From NCBI GenBank assembly GCA_032191425.1, contig CM063454.1, positions 11,627,001-11,691,000 on the forward strand: 64,000 bases of DNA. Reading direction: 5' to 3'. Source of the DNA: Lymantria dispar. Lineage: Eukaryota > Arthropoda > Insecta > Lepidoptera > Erebidae. Each line of letters starts with the position of its first letter. Positions within the stretch are counted from its first letter, which is position 1. Positions 10,806-22,628 of this stretch are shown here, in pieces. A program made the position numbers and the translations under genes. Below the pieces are notes generated by a model, which searched no databases, was not told where the DNA came from, and saw only the letters and a program-made list of their open reading frames with translations.

Positions 10806-11258
10806 CCTTACATATGAAATTAACGGTCAACCAGATATTGATTAAATTCTAAAATTTAGAACAAAAATAAATACAGAGTACGTTGTATTAGGTATATTAA
10901 CTAACATTTGAAAAGCTCAATCAATATTAGTCTGTAAAATAAAATGAAAAGAAACCCATAAAAATACCACACACAACATCGAACCACAACAAAATATAAA
11001 GCAAAAAAAATCTCGATTAATCCCCTAAACAGTGCACCAATATGCGCATAATAATCTGGTTGTAAGAGGCTCTCTACATAATGGAGTGTCGATAGCCGAC
11101 GCGCGCGCACCCCGATCTAAATCCCTTAAACCCATTGTCGTTCACACATTGACACGTCCAGCCCTCGCGGAATCAGCTGGTACTTGAAAAAAGTCGTTCA
11201 ATGGGTTACAAATTTATGTAGCTTTATAAGATATTTAGTTTAAAGTAGATAAAAATTT

Positions 11259-11768
11259 CCGTGTGGTGACGGAGTAAGAATACAATTCACTTCAAAGGTG
11301 GTGCCTTTCTTAACCGTGGATGTCTTAAGGGGATTTCTTTTTTGTTTTTATTGTCCGGGTATAGAAACCCGGCCCGTGAATGCCTCTGAATGGATCAGAG
11401 TTGCTGCTTACTAATGTTATTTAATGATTTGCTTTACTGATATTATTTAACTTATTTACGGAGTGTCAACGGAATAAAGAAGGCAATCGACAGGAACCAG
11501 CAGATGCTTTGCACCTACCTGTTCCCCTTGATCGCCTTCCTTACTATGGCTTTACAGTATTCTAAGAACTCCTATCTGTGTCTGTCTTAAGGTGATTAAG
11601 GGATTAAATATGGATACAATATCTATGTAGGAGAAGAAAAACTTAAAATAAAACCCTATACCGACACGGCTGGACCAGCGTGGTATAGTAGATCAATTTC
11701 TCTCCTATCGTGGAGGAGGGTCGAGCCCAATAGTCACATCGGGTGTATGAGCCACAATGATGATAATA
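11259..11768 (+). repeat. SINE-like repeat split by a 252-bp insertion
   Basis: 5' part 11259-11330 and 3' part from 11593, with the perfect 10-bp duplication tgtcttaagg at 11321-11330 and 11583-11592 marking the insertion. Confidence 0.85.
11331..11582 (-). mobile_element. Unclassified retroposed insertion with 10-bp TSD
   Basis: A 252-bp segment with a T-rich left end (a reversed A-tail), a short hairpin gtccgggtatagaaacccgg at 11361-11380, and no long ORF. Size and TSD suggest a SINE or 5'-truncated LINE of another family. Confidence 0.6.
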
Positions 11769-12186
11769 AAAATTAAAATATTTAGTCTGTTTTGCATATT
11801 CCTTTATTATCTATAGTCTCACGGTTTTATTCCCGAAGGAGTAATCAAAGGTCATTCGGTGTGACCTTTTGTTTACTTTTTAGTGAATATAACGATATCG
11901 TTGGCCCACTGATTAGATAGGAAGGAGGCAACAAAGGTGGCCGTAGGAAGATGTTAAATTTAAGAATATACTTATTTACCTCTTGAAATAGAGAGCAAGG
12001 CTTACTAAAATTCAGACAGGCTACTAAGAATTTCTCCAGAAATTAAATCAAAATCTACAATTGGTCACATCTGCAATAAACCCCAACATTCCACATAATT
12101 GCAGTAGCATACTTATGTATATGCTACTGAAATGACAGGCCATTGGATTTTCTACATATTGAATTTTACGTACGTTACGTTTTCTC

Positions 12187-12424
12187 CTTGTGGTGACGGA
12201 TTAAGAATACAATTCACCACTCCCTATCTTACCTGTGGATGTCGTATAAGACGACTAAGGAATATAATACGCATATAACATCTATGTAGGAGAAGGAAAA
12301 CTCGAAATAAAACCCTACATCAACCTGCCTGACCAGCATGGTATAGTAAGGTCAATTTCTCTCCTATTGTAGAGGAGGCTCGAGCCCAACAGTGGGACGT
12401 ATATGGGCTGAAATGATGATGAAT
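12187..12424 (+). repeat. SINE-like repeat, full-length copy
   Basis: Runs from ttgtggtgacggattaagaa to gggctgaaatgatgatga without interruption. It is a good reference for the family: about 240 bp, with a central palindromic gtcgtataagacgac and a TGATGA tail. Confidence 0.88.
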
Positions 12425-12821
12425 GAATTTTACGAGGATTTTTCATTCGTTTTGATCATAGCAAATGATTACAATCAATGAAATAAATTGTTCCCATGAA
12501 ATAGCTTTTAAACATCACATATGCTATTCCAAAAAAATTTTGAATACGATGCAGAGAACTGCATTTCGATACATAGCAAAAACTTTTCAAATTCACTGCC
12601 GAATATATTTATTCCTAACTTTAACTGTGATTCAATTGATCAATCCCTCCTATTGTGGAAGAAACCCGTGCTTAATAATGGTTTATGAGGTGCAGAAAAA
12701 GATAAACTAGGAACATTTAGATATATATTATTATAGTCAATTTCCTTTCTGTGAACGGCAGATGCCTCGTGACCAAGCGGTATATGGGCTAAAAAGAAAT
12801 TGATAAGATACATAAACTATT

Positions 12822-13092
12822 CACCATCATCATCATCTCAGCTGATATATGTTCCACTGCTGGGTTCGAATCACCATCTCAGCTCATATACGTCCCACTT
12901 GGCGCGAACCTCCTTCACAATAGGAGAGAAATTAATCTTGCTATACCTACCATGCTGGTCAAACAGGTTGGTATAAGTTTTGTTTCGAGATTTCCTTCTC
13001 TTGCATGGATGAGGGAGGATCGTCTTTTACAACATCCACGGGGAAGATAGAAAGTTGTGAATTGTATTCTTATTGTGTCACCACACAGTCAA
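12822..13092 (-). repeat. SINE-like repeat with doubled tail
   Basis: Minus-strand copy in which the 3' terminal block (tcagctcatatacgtcccac type) occurs twice in tandem. This suggests a second retroposed tail inserted into the first. Confidence 0.75.
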
Positions 13093-13101
13093 GATTATTA
13101 G

Positions 13102-13425
13102 CAAACTAGCAATCCGCCCTCGCTTCGCTTCGGTTATAGGTTATAGTCGTTTTACCCGCGTAGTTCCCGTTCCCGTGGGAATACCGGGATAAAATATAGC
13201 CTAGTTTACGCCCTGATATAATAGCTTTCCATTGGTGAAAGAATTTTTGAAATCGGTCCAGCCGTTTTGAAGATTACCCGGAACAAACAGACAGACAGAC
13301 AGACAAAAATTTTTTAATTGCTATTTTAGGCATAGGTGTCGTGCAAATAACCGTGTGAGCATGAAAGAAGCCTATTATTTTGACATTAAAAACAGACACT
13401 CCAATTTTATTTATTGGTATAGATA
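13102..13425 (+). repeat. 'CTAGCAATCC..' interspersed repeat, near full length
   Basis: About 320 bp, from ctagcaatccgccctcgctt through four CAGA units to ttatttattggtatagat. Almost identical in layout to 37293-37616. Confidence 0.8.
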
Positions 13426-13429
13426 ATTA

Positions 13430-14099
13430 CTATGAATATATCAAAGCAACATTACAAAATACTTTAAACGATATTTCTTTTATTTTAATACGTCAATAAA
13501 TAATTAAAGTTCAATCTGTCGGATTTGCGGCATTTGCGTTGATCACAAGTGCATTATTGTGAACAACATATGGACACTGGGGTGTGCCCCGCGGCTCACA
13601 CGAGGTGGTCCCGAGACTTGGATACGTACCATAATATAGAATTTATTCTTGAAAATAATGTCGTTTTTCTAACAATTGGTACAGATTTTTAGCAAACTTT
13701 AAAAATGGAAGTATATTTGATTCGGGGCTTGATATTTTATGTGTTCGAGCATAATTCCATCATATACCTTTATGGTAGACAGATTTGCAAAATTATTATT
13801 TTGTTATTGAAAGAGGCTTATGCCTAAATGTATCATTTATAAAGATTTGATGCTGGTCGATCAGTCAGTTATTTTGTTAAAAAAATTATTTCTATTATAG
13901 TACTTCAAATCATACCATATCCAGCAAAATATATTCATTAATCCTTAAATTTTGAGCAAGACAACATCTTACAGGACTACTAAGTGATACATAAAAAAGC
14001 ATCTTAATCGACAGATCTATACATAAACAAAAGTCGACATTTCGAATCAATTTACACAAACGCAGTCGACACTTTAACACAGGGGTGCAGTCACCCGAC
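13430..14099. other. Non-coding stretch, nothing recognised
   Basis: No domain-bearing ORF and no member of the named repeat families. Confidence 0.4.
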
Positions 14100-14340
14100 A
14101 CCTCTCTACGGCCACAGATGTACCTTTCATGTCAATCGTCATAATTAGGGGATTACGACCCTCTAATGACATGTTACATTGAAACTCTGTTACGCCCCTG
14201 AACAAATGTTCACAAATAAATACTGTTCATTGACTTGTCGCAATGCCTCTTCATTTATCCCCCACATAATTTATCCGTGATAAAAGTGTTTGTTGCATTT
14301 GAAAATGAAGAGGTATTTTTATATTGTTCATGATATTAAA
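14100..14340. promoter_or_regulatory. Candidate regulatory block rich in ATTA motifs
   Basis: Non-repetitive and of more balanced composition than its surroundings. It contains several homeodomain-type cores within about 60 bp (cgtcataattaggggattac and ctctaatgac). Inference only. Confidence 0.25.
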
Positions 14341-14405
14341 AAGTATACACTAGATATAGCTTTGTCTGTAGTATTTGGAATAACTACTGATAAATGTCAT
14401 TTGCG

Positions 14406-14427
14406 TAATATATATATATATATATAA
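14406..14427. repeat. (TA)n microsatellite
   Basis: Perfect TA run. Confidence 0.9.
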
Positions 14428-14429
14428 TG

Positions 14430-15605
14430 TCCATCATATTATCGCGTACATAACTCCGAGTGATATGACAAATAACACTTGAAGAAATTATACCTTACAT
14501 AGATATCCTACTAACCTGATTGTGTTTATTATTATATAAAATTTCTTGTGTACGTGTGTATGTACCTCCTAAATGGCTGGACCGATGTTGATGGAATTTT
14601 TTGTTTGTGTTCAAGGGGATACGAGAATGGTTTAGATTCACAATTAGACCCGGTAGGTGACGCTTTATTTTATTGAAACAGAACAACGTCTATTGGGTCA
14701 GCTAGCAATTAATAAAACTGTTGCACAAAATGATTTTGTGTGATAAATTTCAACTGTTTTGTGATGAATTTTAACTGATTTGTCGTTATATTTTTTTAGG
14801 TATGATTAGGATACTGTGAATTCCATGAAATTTAATTTGTTAATATTTTTATCAAAAAGAAAATTATAGGAGAGTGAAGTGTGAAATGCTACAGGTGTGA
14901 GTCTAATGATTCTTTCTAGTAGCGCTAGCGATTCTCAATAAAGGTAATCTAACATTTTATCATGAAAACAGTCATTTGTTCCTGTAGAGTGATAATTGCT
15001 TATTTAACACGAACAAAGCTGCAGATATAACTAGTCTAAATGTTATAAAACCACACAAGCGCGCCAGGCATAAACCAAATATCAGAAACATGAAATTTTA
15101 TCTCAAATGGCTTAATCTAATCTTGGTAAAAATGTCAGGTAAAAAGCGAAACCAATATATTCGCCATCAAAGCCCCTAAAACATAGAATCGAATAAAAAA
15201 TACAACCTTTTAAACGTTAAAAGGCCCCGTTTACCGCGGACGCAAACACTTAGCTCCATGTTAATTAGTAAGTAGCCGGGAACAGCGTCAAAGAGAATGC
15301 ATGAATACTTCCCAAACCAACCTCCGACGGTGCTTTTAAAATCTCCCCCACTTAATTCAGAAGCTCAGAGAAACCGATGGTAAACCTATTACGTCGCCAA
15401 TATGCGAACTTTTCACAAAAATGAACTTACATTTGAAGCATCCTTGTAGCATGTGGGAACATTACTAACAAGAACCGCAAACTCATTTCAATTTAAAATA
15501 TAAAGTATTTAACCCATTCAACCTTTGATCTATATTCATAATCTTATCAGATCTTTAATAAACTGATCATTAGTGAACAGATATTTTTAATTAACTACTG
15601 GTCAT
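14430..15605. other. Mostly single-copy non-coding sequence
   Basis: Nothing recognised. 15180-15420 is higher in GC and appears non-repetitive, so it may contain conserved regulatory sequence. Confidence 0.35.
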
Positions 15606-15608
15606 GTG

Positions 15609-15828
15609 TCTGTGTGGTGACGGAGTAAGAATACAATTTACCGTCCCCTTTCTTACACGTGGGTGTCGTAAAAGACTACTTAAGGGATATAATATGCATA
15701 TAACATTTATACAAGAGAAGGCAAACTCGAAAAAACCCCTATAGTAAGTCAATTTCCCTCCCATAGTGGAGGGGGCCAGAGCTCAACAGTGGGACGTATA
15801 TAGGCTGAGATGATGATGACGATGATGA
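15609..15828 (+). repeat. SINE-like repeat, left arm of an inverted pair
   Basis: Full 5' end (ctgtgtggtgacggagtaag) and a TGATGA tail. A minus-strand copy follows directly, tail to tail. Confidence 0.85.
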
Positions 15829-15839
15829 CTGGAAGCGAT

Positions 15840-16010
15840 ATTGACCTACTTTGCCACGCTGTTCAGACGGGTTGGTGTATTCGGTTGGTATTAATGGCTT
15901 TATTTCGAATTTTTCCTCTCTTGCAAATTATAATTTCTTACTCATCTCTTAAAATACCCATGGGCAAGAAAGAGAGTGGTGAAATGTATTCTTACTCCGT
16001 CACCACACGG
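15840..16010 (-). repeat. SINE-like repeat, right arm of an inverted pair
   Basis: Minus-strand copy ending in actccgtcaccacacggc. It lacks part of its own tail where it abuts the preceding copy. Confidence 0.85.
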
Positions 16011-16478
16011 CAATTTACCTACTAAGTATTGTTAATTATTTTCCAAAACAAACTCTTTTATATTTAATAGCACTACTGAACCGGATTTAATTTTGTGAGG
16101 TGAGCATGTCACTATGTCATTAAAATATTCTTAAAAGTTTTCTTCAAACCATCTTTCAGATCTGCCGAGTAGGTAAACACAAGTTTCTTACAAAATTGGA
16201 AATTAATTAAAATTCTTTCGTTATATTTGTTTTTAAATCTATATTCAATTTCAAGGCGACCATTGCTAAAGTATTTGATAAATTCTAGATTATTACCAGG
16301 TTCAAAAAGATTGATGATTAACTTTATCCTTATGTCTTAGCGGACAGATTTTCTATATTAGTAAATCTGATATGGAGGACCATCAACAAAAGTATGTTGT
16401 TTAGATACATTTATTGAACACACAGTAAGTCAACCACAAAATATTTTAATTAAATTTTAGTGATATGGCCTATCTTAA
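16011..16478. other. AT-rich sequence 5' of the CR1/jockey-like LINE
   Basis: No ORF. It may include degenerate 5' sequence of the LINE, whose true 5' end was not identified. Confidence 0.35.
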
Positions 16479-17114
16479 ATAAAGGGCAATATATTAAGAA
16501 AATGTTTAGGAGATAATTATACCGTATTATCTATAATTAAACCACAAGCCCCTACACAGGAGGTACTACGATCTTGTGAATTATTATGCAAAAATTTTAA
16601 TGAAAATGATTTTGTTATTATAATGATCGGTTCATTTGATAAAAATCCACTCACAATGCAATCTTTTTTATATAGCAATTTGTATAAAATTTCTCACACA
16701 AATGTCTTGCTTTGTAACGTTAAAAGTAGTAGGTATTTAAATATAAGAAGAATTGACAGCATGTTTAGACTAATTGCCAATAATTTGAAGCATGTGGAAT
16801 TCATTGACGGTGGCTATAATTGTAATACTTTAATAAAATCTAGACTAATTCTTAAGGAAATTTTACGAATTGAATATAAACTGAGCTATATGCATTACTG
16901 CAACAGTAAATTGGCTCATACAAATAAACATGGAATTAAATTAAATAAATCGCTACTAAAGGTTAATACGGGGCCTGTAAAGGGTACTATACCATTTTAC
17001 TTTACTTTAACAAACAAAAACACAAAAGAAAAGTTGTTAAATAAAACTGATACACCCCCGACAAATGATAATGCTTCAAAATCTTTAAAATTAGATGGGT
17101 TATTTCGTGAATAA
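16479..17114 (+). pseudogene. LINE ORF1, C-terminal part
   Basis: An open frame of about 211 codons, with no 5' end and no clear start. The order GDNYTVLSIIKPQAPTQEVL, DFVIIMIGSF, TNVLLCNVKSS and a later FIDGG resembles the SGNH/esterase-like domain found in ORF1 proteins of CR1-type elements. The usual GTND-type motif is degenerate (GSFDKN). It overlaps the start of ORF2 by about 20 bases. Confidence 0.6.
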
Positions 17115-20016
17115 AGATAGGAAATGCAATTTTATATCAAATAATAATAAAAACTTTACGTTGTTTCATCAAAATATTGCAGGAATACTTAACAAACTGG
17201 AAATATTTGACTTAACGATTACAGGTCTCACAAAACAAATTGGGAATATAGATTTTATTTGCCTTAGTGAAACATTTATAAAATCTGGACATGAGAGTAA
17301 TTTGATATTGACAAACTATAAAATTGCGTCTTTTTATTCTAGAAAATTACAGAAAAGGGGAGGCTCGTGTATATTAATTAAAAAAGATTTAAAATTTAGG
17401 GCATTAAACATGGATAATGTTTCTATCATACGAAGTTTTGAATGCTGCGGTATTGAAATTGTTGAATGTAATCTTGTAGTAATATGCATCTATAGGGTAC
17501 CTGACTCGGATGTTAATATATTTTTCAAAAAACTAGAGGAATTATTATATAATGTAAACCCTAAAAGTAAAAAAAGTGTCATAATTTGCGGAGACTGGAA
17601 TATTGACATTCTAAAGGTTAATACACAGACAAAATACTTGAACTCACTTCTAGCCAATTTTAATATTCATATTCATATTAAGGTCCCAACAAGAATAAAT
17701 TCGTGTTTGGATCAAATAGCTTCAAATATATCCCTAACCGATGTCACATCTAGAACACATAATTTGGCTCTATCGGACCATAACACAGGTCAATCGCTTA
17801 CTTTTGGTAATCGTACAGGTACTAAACCGAAATTTGACTTATATTGGTAACAACTCAAACGAGATTTCAATAGAGAAAATATCAATAAATTTAAACAATA
17901 TGTATCCTCGCTTTCATATGCTGAAATGTACGAAGAAAAAGATTTTAATTTGGCTTTTGACATGTTTCACGACATTTTTACTCTACTTTTCAAGCTATGC
18001 TTCCCGATGATTCGCATTAAAAAGGGTTGTAAAAAGATAAAGAATAACTGGATAAGTAAGGGTCTTAAAATATCCTGTAAGAAAAAGAGGAACTTGTATT
18101 TGAAATACCAAAATGAGGCACAGAACAAAAGTTATCATAGAAAGTTATATTTAACATATTCTAAAATACTAAGAAAATGTATACGTGAGTCTCAGAATAA
18201 TAATAATAATAGATATATTTTAAATGCCAAAAATAAATGTAAAGCAACTTGGACTGTAATAAAAAATAATATGACATTAAAAAATAACAACCAATTCATA
18301 AAAGAAATAAAAGTTGATAATGAATTGATAAATAATCCTAATGACATTTGCAATTATTTCAATAACTATTATATAAAATTAACTAATAAATTACCCAGTG
18401 ACCATAACACAAGAAACATACAGATCAATAGAGTAGCCCAAACAATATTTATTACTCCAGTTACTGAAGATGATGTGATACTAATTATTAATAACTTAAA
18501 TAACACCAATTCTACTGGATATGACGAGATTAGTACTAAATTAATTAAACTAAATGCAACAAGCATAGCTACACCTTTGAGTTACTTAATTAATATGTCA
18601 TTTGAAGAAGGTATTTTCCCGACAAAACTGAAATACTCATTAGTAAAACCATTGTTCAAAAAAGGTGATCCTACTATTATGAGTAATTATAGGCCAGTAA
18701 CTTTGATACCCGTTATATCCAAAATATTTGAAAAGGCGATGTTTCAAAAGATAGATAACTTTATTAATAGTAACAATATACTAATTAATAACCAATTTGG
18801 CTTCAGGAAAAATAAGTCAACTTCTTTAGCTAGCTTCTCATTAATAAAGCAAGTGACTGAGGGTTTGGATAAAAAAATGGCAGTTTCAGGCGTTTTCTTA
18901 GATATGAGCAAGGCTTTTGATTTTGTTTCACATAATAGGTTGCTCTGCAAACTAGATAGTTATGGAATACGAGGTAATGCATATAATTGGTTGCAAAGCT
19001 ATCTAACAGACCGCCAACAAAGTACAGTTATTACTAAAATAGTTGATAATTCAGAAATAATGTATACATCAGATAGGCAAATAAATAGCTGTGGAGTACC
19101 ACAAGGTAGTATACTTGGACCATTACTGTTTTTATTATACATTAATGACATTAACAATTGTCTAAAACATAACTGTATATTATTTGCTGATGATACTACG
19201 CTTATAGTAAAATGTGAAAATAAGTCACAAATAGAAGCAGAAACTAACAATGAACTAAAAAATATAGTGAAATGGCTAACAAATAATAATCTACAATTAA
19301 ATATTGATAAAACAAAGTTGATCCACTTTCAGACGTGTAACAATAAACATAATATAACAAAACCAATTATACAGATAAATTATACAACCATAGAATCAGT
19401 CAATACAGCTCTATTTCTTGGTATAACGATTGATAAGGAATTACAATGGAAAAGACATGTTGAAAATATTTGTAATAAATTAGATAGGTTTGTATTTGCT
19501 TTAAATAAACTCAGAGGTACTGTTTCAAAAGAAGCAGCTCTGGCGGCATATCATGGCTACGTATCATCGGTGATACGGTACGGAATAATTATCTGGGGAA
19601 ATTCTGTAGAAGCGAATAAAGTACTTATAGCTCAGAAAAAATGTGTTCGAGCTGTTTATGGGGCAGGCTATTTGGACCATTGTAAACCTCTTTTTAAGCA
19701 AATGAAGATTCTTGCATTGCCATGTCTATATATCTTTGAATTGTGTTTATTTGTAAAAAAAAATCCACATATGTTTTCAGTACATGATGAAGTAATGAAA
19801 AAAACCCATAGTAGAGATCCTAGTAAACTATTAATTCCTCGCCAAAGACTACAAATGTACGCTAGAAATGCATATTGTATGGCAATTAACATTTATAATA
19901 AACTACCTGCTGGGGTCCGATTATTACCTACTAGTAAATTTAAGACATATTTATTTAACTGGCTATTGGAAAAGAGTTTTTATAAGGTCAATGAATTCCT
20001 AAATGACAAAGTTTAA
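17095..20016 (+). pseudogene. LINE ORF2: apurinic-like endonuclease and reverse transcriptase, one nonsense codon
   Basis: A single frame of about 973 codons. The endonuclease part (17095-17850) shows its motifs in order: HQNIAG, CLSETF, YRVPDSD, ICGDWNID and SDHN. A TAA at 17848-17850 interrupts the frame, which then continues in the same phase. The reverse transcriptase part (to 20016) has LDMSKAFD (motif A), GVPQGSILGPLLF (motif B) and FADDTTLI (motif C) with both catalytic Asp residues present, then a long C-terminal region. One point change separates it from an intact ORF, so this is a young copy. It copies element RNA into the genome by target-primed reverse transcription. Confidence 0.88.
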
Positions 20017-20086
20017 TGTAATTGTAAGTAACTGGAATAATGACTATTTTTTTTTATTTTCTTGACATTGACTAATATTTTTATGC

Positions 20087-20254
20087 GGCGATGTGGTTCG
20101 CGACACGTCACGTCTCGTTTCCGTCGGGGGCGAAAAGTGGCCCACAGAGAACCGCTTTGCTACGCTGAATATGTCAAAGATCGTAGCAGGTGGAGGGCAG
20201 TGGACTCTGCCTACCCCTATGGGAAAAAGGCGTGAATATATGTAAAAATATGTA
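20087..20254 (+). mobile_element. LINE 3' fragment nested in the CR1-like 3' region
   Basis: Flanked by an 18-bp imperfect target duplication (tgactaatatttttatgc at 20069-20086, tgactaatatttctacgc at 20255-20272). Its 3' half matches the C-terminal and 3' end of the LINE at 40.0-40.7 kb (tctgcctacccctatgggaa). Confidence 0.85.
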
Positions 20255-20369
20255 TGACTAATATTTCTACGCCTGTTGAGGTAGAATATGTGAGAAGCAC
20301 GATTAATATTAACATCCAAATGTACCATATTCTAAGAAATAAATAGTATTATTATTATTATTATTAAAA

Positions 20370-20770
20370 TAATACTACGCTGTTTTAGTGAAAGAAAACA
20401 TTGCGTTGGGAAGATAAAAGTGTAACTCATTATATATTTTTCTTCTCTACTTCATGAATATGACAAAGGAGTGTCCTTAGACCTCTATTATTCCTTATCA
20501 ACGATTTACCAAATGTGTACTTCTGATGATGTATCCATTATAGTAACGTGTAATTGTGGTGTTGTATCAATCACTATACCAACAAAAGATAAAGAAATAT
20601 ATCTATGAAAAAGCATGATTTTGACAAAGCACTCTTCATCATACTAATGACTATTATTTGATTGAAATCATCATGTAAATTTCACTAAGAGTTTACACAT
20701 TTATATTTCTCAAATAACTAGCAATACGCCTAGTAAAAATGAGTATAAGGCCGACAGGAAAAGAGTAACA
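20370..20770. other. AT-rich non-coding stretch
   Basis: Nothing recognised. Confidence 0.4.
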
Positions 20771-20772
20771 AA

Positions 20773-20964
20773 GCTCGAGTGTCCTCCACAATAGGAAGGA
20801 AATTGATCTTACTATACCATGCTGGTCAGACAGGTTGGCATATGGCTTTATTTGGAGTTTTCCTTCCCTTGCATAAATGTTATATGTGTACTATATCCCC
20901 TAGTCGTCTTTTACGGCATCCACAGGCAAGTGGTAACTTGTATTCTTACTCCGTCACCACCTGG
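20773..20964 (-). repeat. SINE-like repeat
   Basis: Minus-strand copy ending cttactccgtcaccacctgg; the tail is eroded. Confidence 0.8.
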
Positions 20965-21040
20965 ATTGACATATACCTATATATATTTAGTAAAAGCAGA
21001 CATCGTAGTCTGTGTCAGATGTTTATAACTTAAAACATTT

Positions 21041-21260
21041 GTGGGAACCTCTCGGTGTCGAATCATTAGCTCCTTAATAGCGTTAGTTAAAGCAACGCAA
21101 TTACAATTACGCGCTCCTCGCGAACTTGACCTACGTCAAGGGGTCGATGCGCAACGACCGTTATGCAAATAAGAACGTTTCTTTGAGTGGACGTGATTGC
21201 GGTTGGCAGGAACTAGTGGGACTTTCGGTTCACTGTTACGATGTTACGTTTCCGATCTGA
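21041..21260. promoter_or_regulatory. Candidate regulatory block: POU octamer, nuclear-receptor-type palindrome, ATTA cores
   Basis: A non-repetitive block of higher GC upstream of the homeobox exons. It holds atgcaaat (the POU octamer) near 21164, cttgacctacgtcaag (an inverted repeat of a TCAAG half-site) near 21125, and caattacaattac. Motif matches are by eye, and function is inferred only. Confidence 0.3.
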
Positions 21261-21289
21261 AATTCAATTTTAATTATTTTAATGATTTC

Positions 21290-21530
21290 TGATGTTAGGT
21301 AAGTATTACATATTGTAAATAAAACTAATTTACGAATTTTATCGCTTTTGTATTTGATTGCAATAAAGTACCAAAATGTGGGTCAAAATGTAATAATGAA
21401 TTTTATATCTGTATAAATCTCTGTAATGACGATGACTTGTTGAACGTAAGACATCTTAGTCCGCGCGTGAACATAAACGCTGTAAAGTGTTCGAAACGTC
21501 GCACAATCAAATATTTTTTTATTTACAATG
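21290..21530 (+). repeat. 'CGACGTTTCGAAC..' dispersed repeat, diverged
   Basis: Shares taaataaaactaatttacg… and the gttcgaaacgtcg block with copies at 22.9, 38.2, 42.3 and 51.1 kb. Confidence 0.5.
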
Positions 21531-21712
21531 TTCAATAATTTTTTATCATATTATTTAACTAGGATATGGAAACGGGCTGTTTCTTCTTACTATAAAACAA
21601 TAAGAAGACAATATTTTTTATTTTGTTTAAGAAGGCTAAAAGATCTAACCAGATATTTACAAAAATGTAAATGGTATCATAATTCGCGAAGCGAGCGTGG
21701 TGTTACAGAAGT

Positions 21713-21914
21713 CTCAGCCTACATAATACCAACTGCTGGACTCGAACCGCCTCCACAAAGGGTGGGAAAATTACCTACTATACTGCGCTCGTCAGATGTC
21801 TTGATTGGAAAAACCCTATGGTTTTATGCCGAGTTTTCTTGTTTTTTTTGCATAGATTTTGTCTGCATATAATATCAGTGATGGTGAATTGTACTCCTAC
21901 TCCGTCACCACACA
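21713..21914 (-). repeat. SINE-like repeat
   Basis: Minus-strand copy from tctcagcctacataatacca to ctccgtcaccacacag. Confidence 0.8.
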
Positions 21915-21933
21915 GAATTTACCATTATCGAAT

Positions 21934-22181
21934 ATCATCATCGTCATCATCTCGGCTCATATAGGTTTGTCCCACTGCTGGGCTCGGGTCTCCTCCATTA
22001 TGGGAGAATATTTGTCCTACTATACCACGCTGGTCAGACGTATTGGCATAGGCTTTTATTTCGAGATTTCCTTCTCTTGCATCGATGTTTTCTACATATT
22101 ATATTCCTTGATCTTTTTTTACGACAGCCACGGCCAAGAGAGGGGGTGATGAATTGTATTCTTACTCTATCTTCACACCGA
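21934..22181 (-). repeat. SINE-like repeat, full length
   Basis: Minus-strand copy from atcatcatcgtcatcatctc to tatcttcacaccg. It is a same-orientation neighbour of the preceding copy. Confidence 0.85.
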
Positions 22182-22261
22182 GAATTAGATAAATAATTTT
22201 TGTTTTAATTTGTAATAATATCCCTATTATAACTAAAAAGAAAACACAATAGAACATGACA

Positions 22262-22628
22262 GTGATAATTACATCCTCCACAAGGCCATACTTTTTTTTT
22301 ACCTGCCAAGGTCTGCTCACACTTAGCCCAAACTGTCCGGGGCATTCAAAGGGACAGCACACAGCCCCATAACCTCTCAGCCGCCATTTGGGCTCTCCAA
22401 CGGTACCAAGATCTTGTCTTGGGTGACATAAAGGAATACTTTCACACGTGGTAGAACCACACTGTTGATAACCGTCAACAATGTGGTCCTGTGTGGTGGT
22501 GTTGTCTGTCTACAGCCGCGGGCCGGACCGGCCGGAAATGGACCACACTCTTGCAGAAAATCAACGTCTGAATAGTAGCTATTTGTTACTGCGCTTGGTT
22601 CGGTGAGCGAGAGAATATCACTTATCAT
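22262..22628 (-). repeat. Dispersed repeat 'GCAGTAAC..TACTACTCAGACG' (minus)
   Basis: The reverse complement matches the copies at 40.7-40.97 kb and 58.9-59.2 kb, including the block encoding gagagccgg.. and tactcagacgtcgattttctgc. No coding capacity. Confidence 0.65.

Larger units (their letters stand above)
16479..20366 (+). mobile_element. CR1/jockey-group non-LTR retrotransposon, nearly intact ORF2
   Basis: Partial ORF1, then a complete endonuclease plus reverse transcriptase ORF2 with one in-frame stop, then a 3' region ending in (TTA)n at 20347-20366. The 3' region is interrupted at 20087-20254 by another LINE fragment. AT-rich codon use differs sharply from the GC-rich R1-like family. 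Confidence 0.85.

Noticed and set aside
16623..16623. ORF1 of the CR1-like LINE starting here
   Set aside because: The frame is open upstream to 16479 and family-like residues precede this point, so this is not the true start.
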